In this document: in pieces, positions 36,343-44,768 of the stretch
How positions within the stretch are numbered: position 1 is the stretch's first letter
Layout of the letters: each line of letters begins with the position of its first letter
Assembly: GCA_910584905.1 (NCBI GenBank)
Contig: CAJUCQ010000070.1
Coordinates: 180,678-244,677 of the forward strand
Origin: an uncultured Muribaculaceae bacterium
GTDB taxonomy: Bacteria > Bacteroidota > Bacteroidia > Bacteroidales > Muribaculaceae
Length of the DNA: 64,000 nucleotides
Direction: 5' to 3'
Program-made: the position numbers and the translations under genes
The notes under the pieces: generated by a model
Seen by the model: the letters and a program-made list of their open reading frames with translations, nothing else
What the model was told of the DNA's origin: nothing
The model's database searches: none

Positions 36343-37998
36343 ATGAAAATCTACTGCTCAAACCTCGGACGATATATCCCCATCGACGGTGGCACAAGCC
36401 TCCGCGACCTCGCCGTCAGCCTTCGCGACGAACTTCCATTCGAACCCATTTGCGCGCGCGTCAACAATAAGACCGAAAGTCTCGAATACGAAATCTACCA
36501 TCCCAAACAGATCGAATTCCTCGACATCACGTCGTCGTCAGGCGCGAGAGTCTACCTCCGATCGCTCTGCATGATTCTATACCGCGCCCTGATGGAAACA
36601 GCCCCGCAATGCTCTCTCAGAATGGAGCATTCGATTTCGCGCGGATACTACTGCCGAATCGACGGGATGGCCCCCACAGCCGACAACGCCCGCCGCATTT
36701 CCGAGGCCATGCAGCGCCTCATCGACCAAGACCTGCCTTTCGTCCGCGAAGAAAAGCTAACCTCCGACGTAATCCCCATGTTCGAAGCTCAGGGACTCCA
36801 CGCCAAAGCCGAACTTCTGCGCACGACCCGCACCCTCTACACCACCTACTACACCCTTGACGGAATCTGCGACAGCTATTACGGCGTCCTCGCCGTGCGC
36901 ACCGGCATAATCCGCTCATTCGCCCTCCAACCCTACCACGAAGGCTTCCTCCTCATGAGCTTCGACCCCGCCCGCCCCGACACGCCCGCAACCCCCATTC
37001 CGCAGGAAAAAATGTACGCCGCATTCACCGACTACCTGCGATTCAACGACATCATCGGCGTCCAGAACGTCGGCCGCCTGAACAGCGTGATAAACAACAA
37101 GCAGACCTCCGACATAATCAACGTGGCCGAAGCCCTCCACGAAAAATCAATATCGCACATCGCCGACGACATCGCCGCGCGATACGAGCGCGGAGGCGCA
37201 CGCATTGTCCTAATTGCAGGACCCTCATCCTCCGGAAAAACCACCGCCACAAAGAGGCTCGCCATCCAGCTGATGACGCGCCTGATGAAACCGCAGATGA
37301 TTTCGCTCGACGACTACTTCGTCGACCGCCACCACACGCCCCGCGACGAAGACGGCGAATACGACTACGAAAGCCTCTACGCCCTCGACCTCCCCCTCTT
37401 CAACTCCGACCTCCAACGCGCTCTCGCAGGCGAAGTCGTCGACCTCCCGACCTACAACTTCGAAACCGGCATGCGCGAATACCGCGGAAACAAAATCCAC
37501 ATCACCGAAGGCTCCATTCTGCTCATCGAAGGCATCCACGGACTCAACCCCGAACTCACCGCCCGAATACCCGAAGAGATGAAATACCGCCTGTACGTTT
37601 CCGCCCTCACCACCCTTTCAATCGACTTCCACAACTGGGTCCCCACCACCGACACACGCCTCCTGCGCAGACTCGTACGCGACGCAAAATACAGAGGCAT
37701 CACTGCCGAAGACACAATCCGGCGATGGCCGAGCGTGCGCCGGGGCGAAGAAAAATGGATTTTCCCTTATCAGGAAAACGCCGACGCAATGTTCAACTCC
37801 TCGCTGATTTTCGAACTCGCCGTCATAAAAGACCACGCCGAACAACTCCTCCGCGGAGTCCCGTCCGACGTCGCCGAATACGCCGAAGCTCACCGACTCA
37901 TAAAATTCCTCAGCTACTTCCTGCCAATCCCCCCGCAGGCTATTCCGTCCACAAGCATCCTGCGCGAATTTATCGGCGGAAGCTCATTCAAATACTGA
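36343..37998 (+). CDS. Nucleoside (uridine-type) kinase with N-terminal TGS-like domain
   Basis: 551 residues with three parts. Residues 1-60 are TGS/ThrRS-like (GRYIPIDGGTSLRDLA), about 60-260 resemble the second additional domain of threonyl-tRNA synthetase (MEHSISRGYYCRID), and 285-551 form a P-loop uridine/phosphoribulokinase domain. Walker A is GPSSSGKTT (293-301), followed by SLDDYFVDRHHTPRDEDGEYDYE. Proteins with this layout are widespread in Bacteroidetes and Firmicutes; one member in Thermotoga is a cytidine/uridine-type kinase. The nucleoside used here is not shown. It lies five bases after the LPS kinase gene, so it may share its transcript. Confidence 0.9.
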   Translation: MKIYCSNLGRYIPIDGGTSLRDLAVSLRDELPFEPICARVNNKTESLEYEIYHPKQIEFLDITSSSGARVYLRSLCMILYRALMETAPQCSLRMEHSISRGYYCRIDGMAPTADNARRISEAMQRLIDQDLPFVREEKLTSDVIPMFEAQGLHAKAELLRTTRTLYTTYYTLDGICDSYYGVLAVRTGIIRSFALQPYHEGFLLMSFDPARPDTPATPIPQEKMYAAFTDYLRFNDIIGVQNVGRLNSVINNKQTSDIINVAEALHEKSISHIADDIAARYERGGARIVLIAGPSSSGKTTATKRLAIQLMTRLMKPQMISLDDYFVDRHHTPRDEDGEYDYESLYALDLPLFNSDLQRALAGEVVDLPTYNFETGMREYRGNKIHITEGSILLIEGIHGLNPELTARIPEEMKYRLYVSALTTLSIDFHNWVPTTDTRLLRRLVRDAKYRGITAEDTIRRWPSVRRGEEKWIFPYQENADAMFNSSLIFELAVIKDHAEQLLRGVPSDVAEYAEAHRLIKFLSYFLPIPPQAIPSTSILREFIGGSSFKY

Positions 37999-38021
37999 CG
38001 CCCCGCGCCCACACTCATCAA

Positions 38022-38735
38022 ATGAATCGCAAATCTCTCCTAATCATCGGGCTACTCGCCGCAACAGCCGCCGCGCAGCCCGACCCCACGCTCGAAAAGG
38101 CGCGCCGGGCATTTGAAAACAGCGAATGGGCAAGCGCCGCCGCCCTCTACGGCCTCGTCTGCGACCGCACGCCCGGAAACACCGAAGCCTACGCCCGGCG
38201 AATCGTCGCATCCGAAATCATCGCCGACACTGCGGCCACTGTCGCCGTTATCGAAGAAGCCCTGAACGACGAGACCGAAGTCGCCGCCCTATTCCACTCC
38301 ATACGCACCAACGCCCTCGCCGCCGGTAAACCCCAAGCATTCACAGCCGTGCTCGACCGCACCCGCAAAAAACTGCCGTGGCTCGCGCGGCCTTGCGACG
38401 CCGCTCTCCTCGAATACTATAAATTCCGCAACAATCCCGCCGCCACCGAAGCCTACGCAAAAAAACTCCTTGCCGGACTCCCCGACGACATCGGCTACCT
38501 CTCGACTCTCGCCGGAAGCTACATCATGCAAGGAAAAGACTCCGAAGCCCTCGACGTCTACCGCCGCATCCTCGACATAGACCCCGCGCACTTCGACACC
38601 CTCGTGGCCCTCGGATCATACTGGCTCGAAGCAGGCGACCGCGAAAGAGCCCGAAAATACCTCACGCGTGCCGCCGAAATACGCCCCACCCCGGCTCTGA
38701 AACAGACTCTTCAGGAACTGAAACAAACCCCCTGA
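38022..38735 (+). CDS. Exported tetratricopeptide repeat protein
   Basis: 237 residues from MNRKSLLIIGLLAATAAAQ, which forms a signal peptide; the open frame further upstream overlaps the kinase gene. Helical TPR-like units are visible at about 25-60 (ARRAFENSEWASAAALYGLV), 155-190 (DEALDVYRRILDIDPAHFDTLVAL is the clearest, quoted in part as ALDVYRRILDIDPAHFDTL) and 195-225. Likely periplasmic and protein-binding; function unknown. It starts 23 bases after the kinase gene and converges with the metallopeptidase gene, with only four bases between the stops and no terminator in between. Confidence 0.75.
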   Translation: MNRKSLLIIGLLAATAAAQPDPTLEKARRAFENSEWASAAALYGLVCDRTPGNTEAYARRIVASEIIADTAATVAVIEEALNDETEVAALFHSIRTNALAAGKPQAFTAVLDRTRKKLPWLARPCDAALLEYYKFRNNPAATEAYAKKLLAGLPDDIGYLSTLAGSYIMQGKDSEALDVYRRILDIDPAHFDTLVALGSYWLEAGDRERARKYLTRAAEIRPTPALKQTLQELKQTP

Positions 38736-38739
38736 ACCC

Positions 38740-39489
38740 TCAGAACAAAGGCAGACGGAAAGCCTTGAGCGCCTTCTCAAGCTCGCGTTCACGCCCGCCG
38801 AGATAACTGTCGACAAGCGCGTGAAACTCCTTCGAATGATTCCCGTGGGTAAGATGCGCCAGCTCGTGCATCACGACAAGCCGACGAAGCTCCTGCGGAT
38901 AAAACATCAGACGCGAACTGAATTCAAGACGCCCGTCCGTGAAACAGCGCCCCAAGGTCGAGCTATGAGTCGTAAATTCCACCGACTTCACCCTCGACGT
39001 CAAACCGAGCTCCAATACCGCATCCATAATCTCAGGCAAAAAAAACTTATCCGCAATCACACACGCGCATTCGAGCACTTTCTTGTTTATGGCCCGCTGA
39101 TATTTTGCCGGATTCGCTTCAGGGCGCACTGAAAAACGCAAAAGCAGACCGCCGTCGGGACGCTTTTCACGCATTACTCCTATCATATTCCTATCCTCCC
39201 TGTCATCCCCTTCGACCACCACGCGAATCATAAAGCCGTCAAGCTCAAAGCCCGGCTCGAAGCGCTTGCTGACAGCCTTGCGAGCGGCCTCCCCAAGCCG
39301 CTCCTTCATGGCGGCAACCAATTCACGATAACGGTCGACGGTCGTGCCCGTCGGCACGCTCACGCGATATTCCGTCCCCACAAGCCGCGCGCACATCCTG
39401 CGCGAATTCGAGCGCACCGTAACCCTTACAAACGCTCCGAGTTCCTCTTCAAAATAATTCGAACTCTTTATATACAAAGCCATATCCAA
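38740..39489 (-). CDS. YgjP-like (DUF45) metal-dependent hydrolase
   Basis: 249 residues. The zinc-binding motif is MHELAHLTHGNHSKEFH near the C-terminus (His208, Glu209, His212, and His218), the pattern of SprT/YgjP-type metallopeptidase-like proteins. No signal peptide is seen. The substrate is unknown; the family is usually annotated as a putative metallopeptidase. It follows nadK on the minus strand by 21 bases and ends four bases from the converging TPR gene. Confidence 0.88.
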   Translation of the reverse strand: MDMALYIKSSNYFEEELGAFVRVTVRSNSRRMCARLVGTEYRVSVPTGTTVDRYRELVAAMKERLGEAARKAVSKRFEPGFELDGFMIRVVVEGDDREDRNMIGVMREKRPDGGLLLRFSVRPEANPAKYQRAINKKVLECACVIADKFFLPEIMDAVLELGLTSRVKSVEFTTHSSTLGRCFTDGRLEFSSRLMFYPQELRRLVVMHELAHLTHGNHSKEFHALVDSYLGGRERELEKALKAFRLPLF

Positions 39490-39510
39490 ATCCTCCGCGA
39501 TACGCCGCGC

Positions 39511-40392
39511 CTACTCGTCGCCCCAATGCAGTTTGCGGCGCAATGTGTCAGTGAACGTCCGCTCACGGACCTGCATCACAAGCGTACGGAAAGGAGCGCG
39601 ACGAAGCACAATCTCCTCGCCGTTCTCCACCTGAAGCGAACGCCCGTCAACGGCAAGACGCATGTGCGACGCACGTCCGCCCGGAATGATGCGCAGCGGG
39701 CGATTACCCCCCACGACAAGCGGACGCATCGACAGCGAATGCGCCGCTATCGGTGCTATGATATGGACATCTATCTCAGGCTCCACAAGCGGGCCGCCGA
39801 CACTCAGATTATAAGCCGTGCTCCCCGTAGGAGTGCTCACAAGGATACCGTCGGCGCGATACTCCGCAAGGTGCTCGTCGCCGATCCACGTATCGGCCAC
39901 AATCATCGACGCCGTCTCTTCCTTCGTGAGAGCAACCTCGTTGAGCGCATAAGGCCAAAGCCTGTGGAAACGGAGCGACGGACAATCAACCTCGATAAGA
40001 CTCCGCGCCTCGATTCTGAACAGCTCGTCGGCATTCTCGAGCGCGAGCGGCAACACCGCGAGGTCCTCGATGCCGAGCGCCGCAAGATAGCCGAGATGGC
40101 CCGTATTGACGCCAATGACAGGCACCTCGCGGCCACCGATCCATGCCGCCGTGCGCAAAAATGTGCCGTCGCCGCCGAGACTCACCACATAATCAGGCTC
40201 ATGAGCCCCGAGCTCGTCAACGACATCATAATCCGTCGCCGACATCACATCAGGCATCTCCTCGGCAAGATGCCTGAACAGCTTGCGATGGAACACAAGA
40301 CCGCAACCGCGCTCCGCGGCGGCGGTCAAAAATGCGCGCACCTCCCCGAGGTTGTCGTGCTGGCGGCGACTGCCGTAAATTGCAATCTTCAT
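39511..40392 (-). CDS. nadK: NAD kinase
   Basis: 293 residues. NadK phosphorylates NAD+ to NADP+ with ATP. Signature motifs: SLGGDGTFLRTA (GGDGT at 73-77), NTGHLGYLA, the substrate-binding STPTGSTAYNLSVGGPLVEP, and the C-terminal beta-sandwich with APIAAHSLSMRPLVV. Length is usual. The start overlaps the stop of the upstream ACT-like gene by four bases (ATGA). pdxJ lies just across the divergent promoter region, an arrangement that recurs in Bacteroidales. Confidence 0.97.
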   Translation of the reverse strand: MKIAIYGSRRQHDNLGEVRAFLTAAAERGCGLVFHRKLFRHLAEEMPDVMSATDYDVVDELGAHEPDYVVSLGGDGTFLRTAAWIGGREVPVIGVNTGHLGYLAALGIEDLAVLPLALENADELFRIEARSLIEVDCPSLRFHRLWPYALNEVALTKEETASMIVADTWIGDEHLAEYRADGILVSTPTGSTAYNLSVGGPLVEPEIDVHIIAPIAAHSLSMRPLVVGGNRPLRIIPGGRASHMRLAVDGRSLQVENGEEIVLRRAPFRTLVMQVRERTFTDTLRRKLHWGDE

Positions 40393-40766
40393 GTGTCGAT
40401 ATATCTTAGTAGCTCATTTATCCTGTTGCGAAGCGAATCCGCCTGCGAATCTTCATCACTGTCAGCCGACGTTGCCATCAGCACATTATAGCCGTAGCGC
40501 TCAAGAGAGCGACCAACAGCCGTAGGCGAACGATGCGTCACCCGCAAATCCACAACAAGATAATCCGCCGTGGCATCCTCGTTCATTCCCGAACCCAAAT
40601 CCGTCACGTTAAGATTCACTACGTGGGCATTGCAGTCCTCGACCGCTGTCGATATCCGCGAGGCACTATAATCAAGGCGCCGACAGCCCACAAGCAGACG
40701 CGAACTGTCGTCGCGCGGCGGATACAATGCCCCTCCCTCATGAAATTTCAGTTCTTTTAGCGCCAT
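40389..40766 (-). CDS. Small ACT-like protein upstream of nadK
   Basis: 125 residues. The C-terminal half (DYLVVDLRVTHRSPTAVGRSLERYGYNVL) has the beta-alpha-beta pattern of an ACT domain, which often senses amino acids or nucleotides. In other Bacteroidales a CBS-pair protein with an ACT-like C-terminus occupies this position upstream of nadK (from memory, not checked), so this could be a shortened version without the CBS pair. No Met or hydrophobic export signal fits anything else. Translation is coupled to nadK. Ligand unknown. Confidence 0.7.
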   Translation of the reverse strand: MALKELKFHEGGALYPPRDDSSRLLVGCRRLDYSASRISTAVEDCNAHVVNLNVTDLGSGMNEDATADYLVVDLRVTHRSPTAVGRSLERYGYNVLMATSADSDEDSQADSLRNRINELLRYIDT

Positions 40767-40785
40767 ATCTTATATTGCCCTTTCG

Positions 40786-40817
40786 CTTGCGAAAGTTGAT
40801 TTTAATGATTACTTTTG
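40786..40817 (+). promoter_or_regulatory. pdxJ promoter
   Basis: CTTG (40786-40789) and TACTTTTG (40810-40817) are 20 bases apart and match the -33/-7 pattern. The leader to the pdxJ ATG is about 45 bases. Confidence 0.7.
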
Positions 40818-40829
40818 CACATTCAATTA

Positions 40830-40860
40830 CAAATATACTACTTTTTTCCGTTTTAAGCAA
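40830..40860 (-). promoter_or_regulatory. Promoter of the ACT-nadK-YgjP genes
   Basis: The minus strand reads TATATTTG (40837-40830), preceded by TTG (40860-40858) 20 bases upstream. It is divergent from and interleaved with the pdxJ promoter: all four elements lie within 75 bases. Confidence 0.7.
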
Positions 40861-40867
40861 CCCTTAA

Positions 40868-41581
40868 ATGACTAATCTAAGCGTAAACATCAATAAAATT
40901 GCTACTTTGCGCAATTCCCGCGGCGAAAACAATCCTTCGGTTGAAGATTGGGCCCTCGCCATCGAAAAATTCGGCGCTCAGGGCATAACGGTACACCCAC
41001 GCCCGGACGAGCGACATATACGACGCGCCGACGTTTTCGCCCTCAGACCCCTCCTTCGCACCGAATTCAACATCGAAGGATACCCCGCGCCAGAATTCAT
41101 GGACCTTGTACTGAAGGTGCGCCCCACGCAGGTCACACTCGTCCCCGACGCTCCCGCTGCCATTACCTCAAATGCCGGATGGAACGTCATCGACAACATC
41201 GAATTCCTGTCGGCAACCGTCGAATCTCTCACCGAAGCAGGCATACGCGCTTCGATATTCGTCGACCCCGACCCCGAACAAATTGCCGCCGCAGCACGCA
41301 CGGGAGCCGACCGCGTCGAACTCTACACCAAACCATACGCCGACGGATATGCCGCCGACCGCGAAGCCGCAATCGCACCCTTCGTCGCCGCCGCCGAAGC
41401 CGCCCGCAAACACGGCCTCGGGCTGAACGCAGGCCACGACCTGAACCTCGAAAATCTGAAATTCTTCCACGAACGGATCCCATTCCTCAACGAAGTCAGC
41501 ATAGGCCATGCCCTTATCTGCGACGCACTCGTTTTCGGAATGGAAACCACCGTCCGCAAATATCTCGAATGCCTTAAATAA
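40868..41581 (+). CDS. pdxJ: Pyridoxine 5'-phosphate synthase
   Basis: 237 residues. PdxJ joins 1-deoxyxylulose 5-phosphate with 3-amino-2-oxopropyl phosphate to make pyridoxine phosphate in the DXP-dependent vitamin B6 route. Motifs run in family order: VNINKIATLRNSRGENNPS at the N-terminus, GITVHPRPDERHI, NIEGYPAPEFMDL, VTLVPDAP and GLNAGHDLNLENL, then EVSIGHALICDAL. Cytoplasmic TIM barrel of usual size. No other B6 gene lies nearby. exbB follows nine bases after the stop. Confidence 0.97.
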   Translation: MTNLSVNINKIATLRNSRGENNPSVEDWALAIEKFGAQGITVHPRPDERHIRRADVFALRPLLRTEFNIEGYPAPEFMDLVLKVRPTQVTLVPDAPAAITSNAGWNVIDNIEFLSATVESLTEAGIRASIFVDPDPEQIAAAARTGADRVELYTKPYADGYAADREAAIAPFVAAAEAARKHGLGLNAGHDLNLENLKFFHERIPFLNEVSIGHALICDALVFGMETTVRKYLECLK

Positions 41582-41590
41582 TAATCCCTC

Positions 41591-42358
41591 ATGCTACTTT
41601 TGCAAATCACCGACACCGCCGCTGCCGTCGCCGCCGCTGTCGCAGACACAATCCTCGCCGCAACCCCCGCGCAGGCCGACACCGCGGCAATTCTCGTCGA
41701 CGAAACCGCCGCGGTGCCCGAAGCAGCCGCCGTCAGCTCCATGAGCCTCTGGGACCTCTGTATTCAAGGCGGATGGACGATGATTCCGCTCGCAATACTC
41801 CTGCTCCTGACAATATACATTTTTACCGAACGCTTCATCGTAATCAGCAGAGCAAGCCGCTCCGACAGCTCATTCATGAAGCGGATTAAAGGATACATCC
41901 ACGAAGGAGAACTCGAAAGCGCCATCAACCTCTGCAAGCAGGCCGCAACACCGCAGGCCCGACTCATCGCAAAAGGAATATCACGCATCGGACGCCCCAT
42001 GAACGACGTCCTCGTGGCTATCGAAAACACCGGCAACCTCGAAGTTGCAAACCTCTCGAAAGGTCTGCCCTGGCTCGCAACCACCGCCGCCGCCGCCCCG
42101 ATGCTCGGATTCCTCGGCACGGTCATCGGCATGGTGCAGGCTTTCTACGCAATTGCCCAAGCAGGGTCGTCGGCAACGATCGACTCTTTCGCCGGCGGCA
42201 TTTACTCCGCGCTTGTAACCACCGTAGCCGGTCTAATCGTCGGCGTCATCGCTCTTTTCGCCTACAACTTCCTCGTCACACGCGTCAATAAAGTGATGAA
42301 CCGCCTCGAAGCCGCAACTATGGAATTCATGGACCTCCTCAACGAGCCCGCTGCATAA
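41591..42358 (+). CDS. exbB: ExbB/TolQ/MotA-family proton channel protein
   Basis: 255 residues. The core has three membrane segments: WTMIPLAILLLLTIYIFTERF (near 57-77), LPWLATTAAAAPMLGFLGTVIGM (about 157-180) and SALVTTVAGLIVGVIALFAYNF (about 203-225). GTVIGMVQAF is the family signature. The first roughly 50 residues are Ala-rich and precede the first channel segment, a longer leader than in enteric ExbB. It works with ExbD and TonB to energise outer-membrane transporters from the proton gradient. One base separates it from exbD. Confidence 0.92.
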   Translation: MLLLQITDTAAAVAAAVADTILAATPAQADTAAILVDETAAVPEAAAVSSMSLWDLCIQGGWTMIPLAILLLLTIYIFTERFIVISRASRSDSSFMKRIKGYIHEGELESAINLCKQAATPQARLIAKGISRIGRPMNDVLVAIENTGNLEVANLSKGLPWLATTAAAAPMLGFLGTVIGMVQAFYAIAQAGSSATIDSFAGGIYSALVTTVAGLIVGVIALFAYNFLVTRVNKVMNRLEAATMEFMDLLNEPAA

Positions 42359-42359
42359 A

Positions 42360-42788
42360 ATGGCACTCAAAAGACCTAACAACATACTCTCGGAATTCTC
42401 AATGGCGTCAATGACCGACGTCGTATTCCTCCTCCTCGTTTTTTTCATGGTCACGTCGGCATTCGTCTTCCCGACCGCCCTTGAAATAGACCTTCCTGAA
42501 AGCTCGCAGCAGACCCCCGTAAAACCCTTGACACGGGTATTTATCGACGCTCAAGGCCAATACTTCATCAGCATTTCCGACGCCGAACCCGCCCTTGTCC
42601 CCGAAAACAACCTCCTCGGTGCTCTTCAGACCGCGGCTTCGCCCGACTCTCTCGGTGCTATCGCCGTTTACGCCGACGCCGAAGTCCCCTACGGAAAGGT
42701 CGTCGAAGTGCTTAACATCGGCGCCGACAATGCCTACAAGATGGTGCTGGCAACCCGACCCGCAGCCCCGAAACAAAACAAAGAATGA
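42360..42788 (+). CDS. exbD: ExbD/TolR-family protein
   Basis: 142 residues. A short cytoplasmic N-terminus is followed by one membrane helix, MTDVVFLLLVFFMVTSAFVF, with the conserved proton-path aspartate Asp20, then a periplasmic domain with the usual EIDLPES and IDAQGQYFI segments. It forms the channel with the upstream exbB gene and overlaps the tonB-like gene by four bases (ATGA). Confidence 0.93.
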   Translation: MALKRPNNILSEFSMASMTDVVFLLLVFFMVTSAFVFPTALEIDLPESSQQTPVKPLTRVFIDAQGQYFISISDAEPALVPENNLLGALQTAASPDSLGAIAVYADAEVPYGKVVEVLNIGADNAYKMVLATRPAAPKQNKE

Positions 42789-43597
42789 ACCGCGAACGCC
42801 TCTACGCACTCCTTGCCACCCTTATCGCATCGGCAATAGTAATCGCCGCCCTGATGCTGTGCGCAATAAGATTCGACCGCACCACACTCCCCGTGCCGCC
42901 GAGACTTACAACCGGAATCGTACAGGAAGAGGAATTCGCCGAACTATACACTCCCGCTCCTCAGGAACTACGTGCCGAAACAGCTTCTCCGACATTGAAT
43001 CCCATCGCCGAAAACAACGACGCCACACCCGCGCCACAGACCGGAACAGACACCGAAAACACCGGTGATGCAGGCGAAGCCATCACCCCGAAGTCTTCAT
43101 CTCGCCCCTCGCCGCTGAAACAAAAAACCGACGAACCGAAGAAAAAAGGCCCCGGGCCCGCTCAAGACGCCGATAAGAAAAAACAGGACGAGGCAAAACG
43201 CAAAGCGTCAGCCGACCTCAAAAACGCTTTCGCAAACACAAAAGGAAATAACAACACCCGCAACCAAGGCAAAAACAAAGGAAACGCCGGAAGCCATTCA
43301 GGCGCATCCGACTCCGAACAGCACGGCCGCGGCTCCGGGCGCGTGAACGGAGGCTGGAAAATGCCCGCTTACGCAAAAGTGCCTTCTACCGTCACAGGCA
43401 CTATCGAAATTAAAGCCACCATCAACAGAGAAGGCAAAGTCACAGCCGTTGAAGTAATCGGCGGACAAGCACCCGCGGCTACAAACACCGCCCTTACAAA
43501 CGCTTGCAAAGACGAAGTGCGCCGGCGAATCTTCACCCGAAGCGACAAAAACCCGCCCGAAACCGCCACGGCATATATCACCTACAAATTTAACTGA
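42785..43597 (+). CDS. TonB-like energy transducer
   Basis: 270 residues. One N-terminal membrane segment (about residues 3-27) is followed by a long periplasmic linker rich in Pro, Lys, Glu and Ala (about 75-195, with KKKQDEAKRKASADLKNAF). The C-terminal domain (about 195-270) with AYAKVPSTVTGTIEIKATIN, VTAVEVIGGQ and an AYITYKFN end has the TonB-C-like beta pattern. The linker also resembles TolA. It completes the exbB-exbD-tonB unit that drives TonB-dependent uptake, very important in Bacteroidales for glycans and iron. It is followed by glf after 19 bases. Confidence 0.85.
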   Translation: MNRERLYALLATLIASAIVIAALMLCAIRFDRTTLPVPPRLTTGIVQEEEFAELYTPAPQELRAETASPTLNPIAENNDATPAPQTGTDTENTGDAGEAITPKSSSRPSPLKQKTDEPKKKGPGPAQDADKKKQDEAKRKASADLKNAFANTKGNNNTRNQGKNKGNAGSHSGASDSEQHGRGSGRVNGGWKMPAYAKVPSTVTGTIEIKATINREGKVTAVEVIGGQAPAATNTALTNACKDEVRRRIFTRSDKNPPETATAYITYKFN

Positions 43598-43616
43598 CCC
43601 GCTGACAGCGCAGGCC

Positions 43617-44768
43617 ATGAACGAGAAAAAATACGACTTCCTGATTGTCGGCGCCGGGCTTTTCGGCGCCGTTTTCGCCTGCCTCGCTCACCGAAAAGGC
43701 CTGAGATGCCTCGTCATCGACAAACGCCCGCACACCGGAGGAAACCTTTACTGCGAAAACACAAACGGAATAAACGTGCACCGCTACGGCCCGCACATCT
43801 TCCACACCTCCGACCGCCGAATCTGGGACTTCGTCAATTCATTCGTTCACTTCAACCGCTTCACAAACGCCCCCTTGGCATACGCCCCCGACGGCAAGCT
43901 CTACAACCTGCCGTTCAACATGAACACTTTCTGCCGCCTCTGGGACGTAAAAACTCCCGGCGAAGCGCTCGAAATACTCGAACGCCAACGCCGCGAAGCC
44001 CGCGAAACAATCCTCGCCGACGGACACTCCGCCCCACGAAATCTTGAAGAGCAGGCCCTCCTGTCAGCCGGAAAAGACATTTACCGCCTTCTTGTCAAAG
44101 GCTACACCGAAAAACAATGGGGTCGCCCCTGCTGTGAACTTCCGTCCTTCATTATCCGGAGAATACCACTGAGGCTCACTTTCGACAACAACTACTTCAC
44201 CGACACAATGCAGGGAATCCCCGAGGGTGGCTACAACGCGCTCTTCGACGGATTGCTCGATGGAATAGACGTCAGCCTCTCGACCGACTTCTTCGACCGT
44301 CGGGAACACTGGGAAAACATTGCACACAAAATCGTGTTCACCGGCAAAATCGACGAATTCTACAACTACCGTTTCGGACATCTCCAATACCGCAGCCTCA
44401 GATTCGAGACCGAAATCATTCAGCAGGCAAACTTCCAAGGAAACGCCGTCGTGAACTACACCTCCGCAAGCGTGCCCTACACACGCATTATCGAACACAA
44501 ACACTTCGAAACCTTCGGCGACGACGTATATACCAATCCCATAACCGTAATCACAAGAGAATACCCCGCCGCCTGCGAAGAATCCGGCGAAGCATTCTAC
44601 CCCGTCAACGACGACCGCAACCGCGAGCTTTACGAACGCTACCGCAGCCTTGCCCTCGCCGACGACAGACTCATCTTAGGCGGACGCCTCGCCGAATACC
44701 GCTACATAGACATGGCCCCCGTCATTGCCGAAGCTTTCAGACGCTTCTCAGAAACGACAGGTGATTGA
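43617..44768 (+). CDS. glf: UDP-galactopyranose mutase
   Basis: 383 residues. Glf uses reduced FAD to turn UDP-galactopyranose into UDP-galactofuranose for Galf-containing surface glycans. The dinucleotide motif is FLIVGAGLFGAVFACLA (residues 7-23). NVHRYGPHIFHTSDRRIWDFV matches the family's conserved HxYGPHxFHT segment, and GYTEKQWGRP and FTGKIDEFYNYRFGHLQYRSL are also characteristic. Its presence suggests that some surface polysaccharide contains galactofuranose. Its end overlaps the converging DUF3943 gene by 21 bases. Confidence 0.95.
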   Translation: MNEKKYDFLIVGAGLFGAVFACLAHRKGLRCLVIDKRPHTGGNLYCENTNGINVHRYGPHIFHTSDRRIWDFVNSFVHFNRFTNAPLAYAPDGKLYNLPFNMNTFCRLWDVKTPGEALEILERQRREARETILADGHSAPRNLEEQALLSAGKDIYRLLVKGYTEKQWGRPCCELPSFIIRRIPLRLTFDNNYFTDTMQGIPEGGYNALFDGLLDGIDVSLSTDFFDRREHWENIAHKIVFTGKIDEFYNYRFGHLQYRSLRFETEIIQQANFQGNAVVNYTSASVPYTRIIEHKHFETFGDDVYTNPITVITREYPAACEESGEAFYPVNDDRNRELYERYRSLALADDRLILGGRLAEYRYIDMAPVIAEAFRRFSETTGD

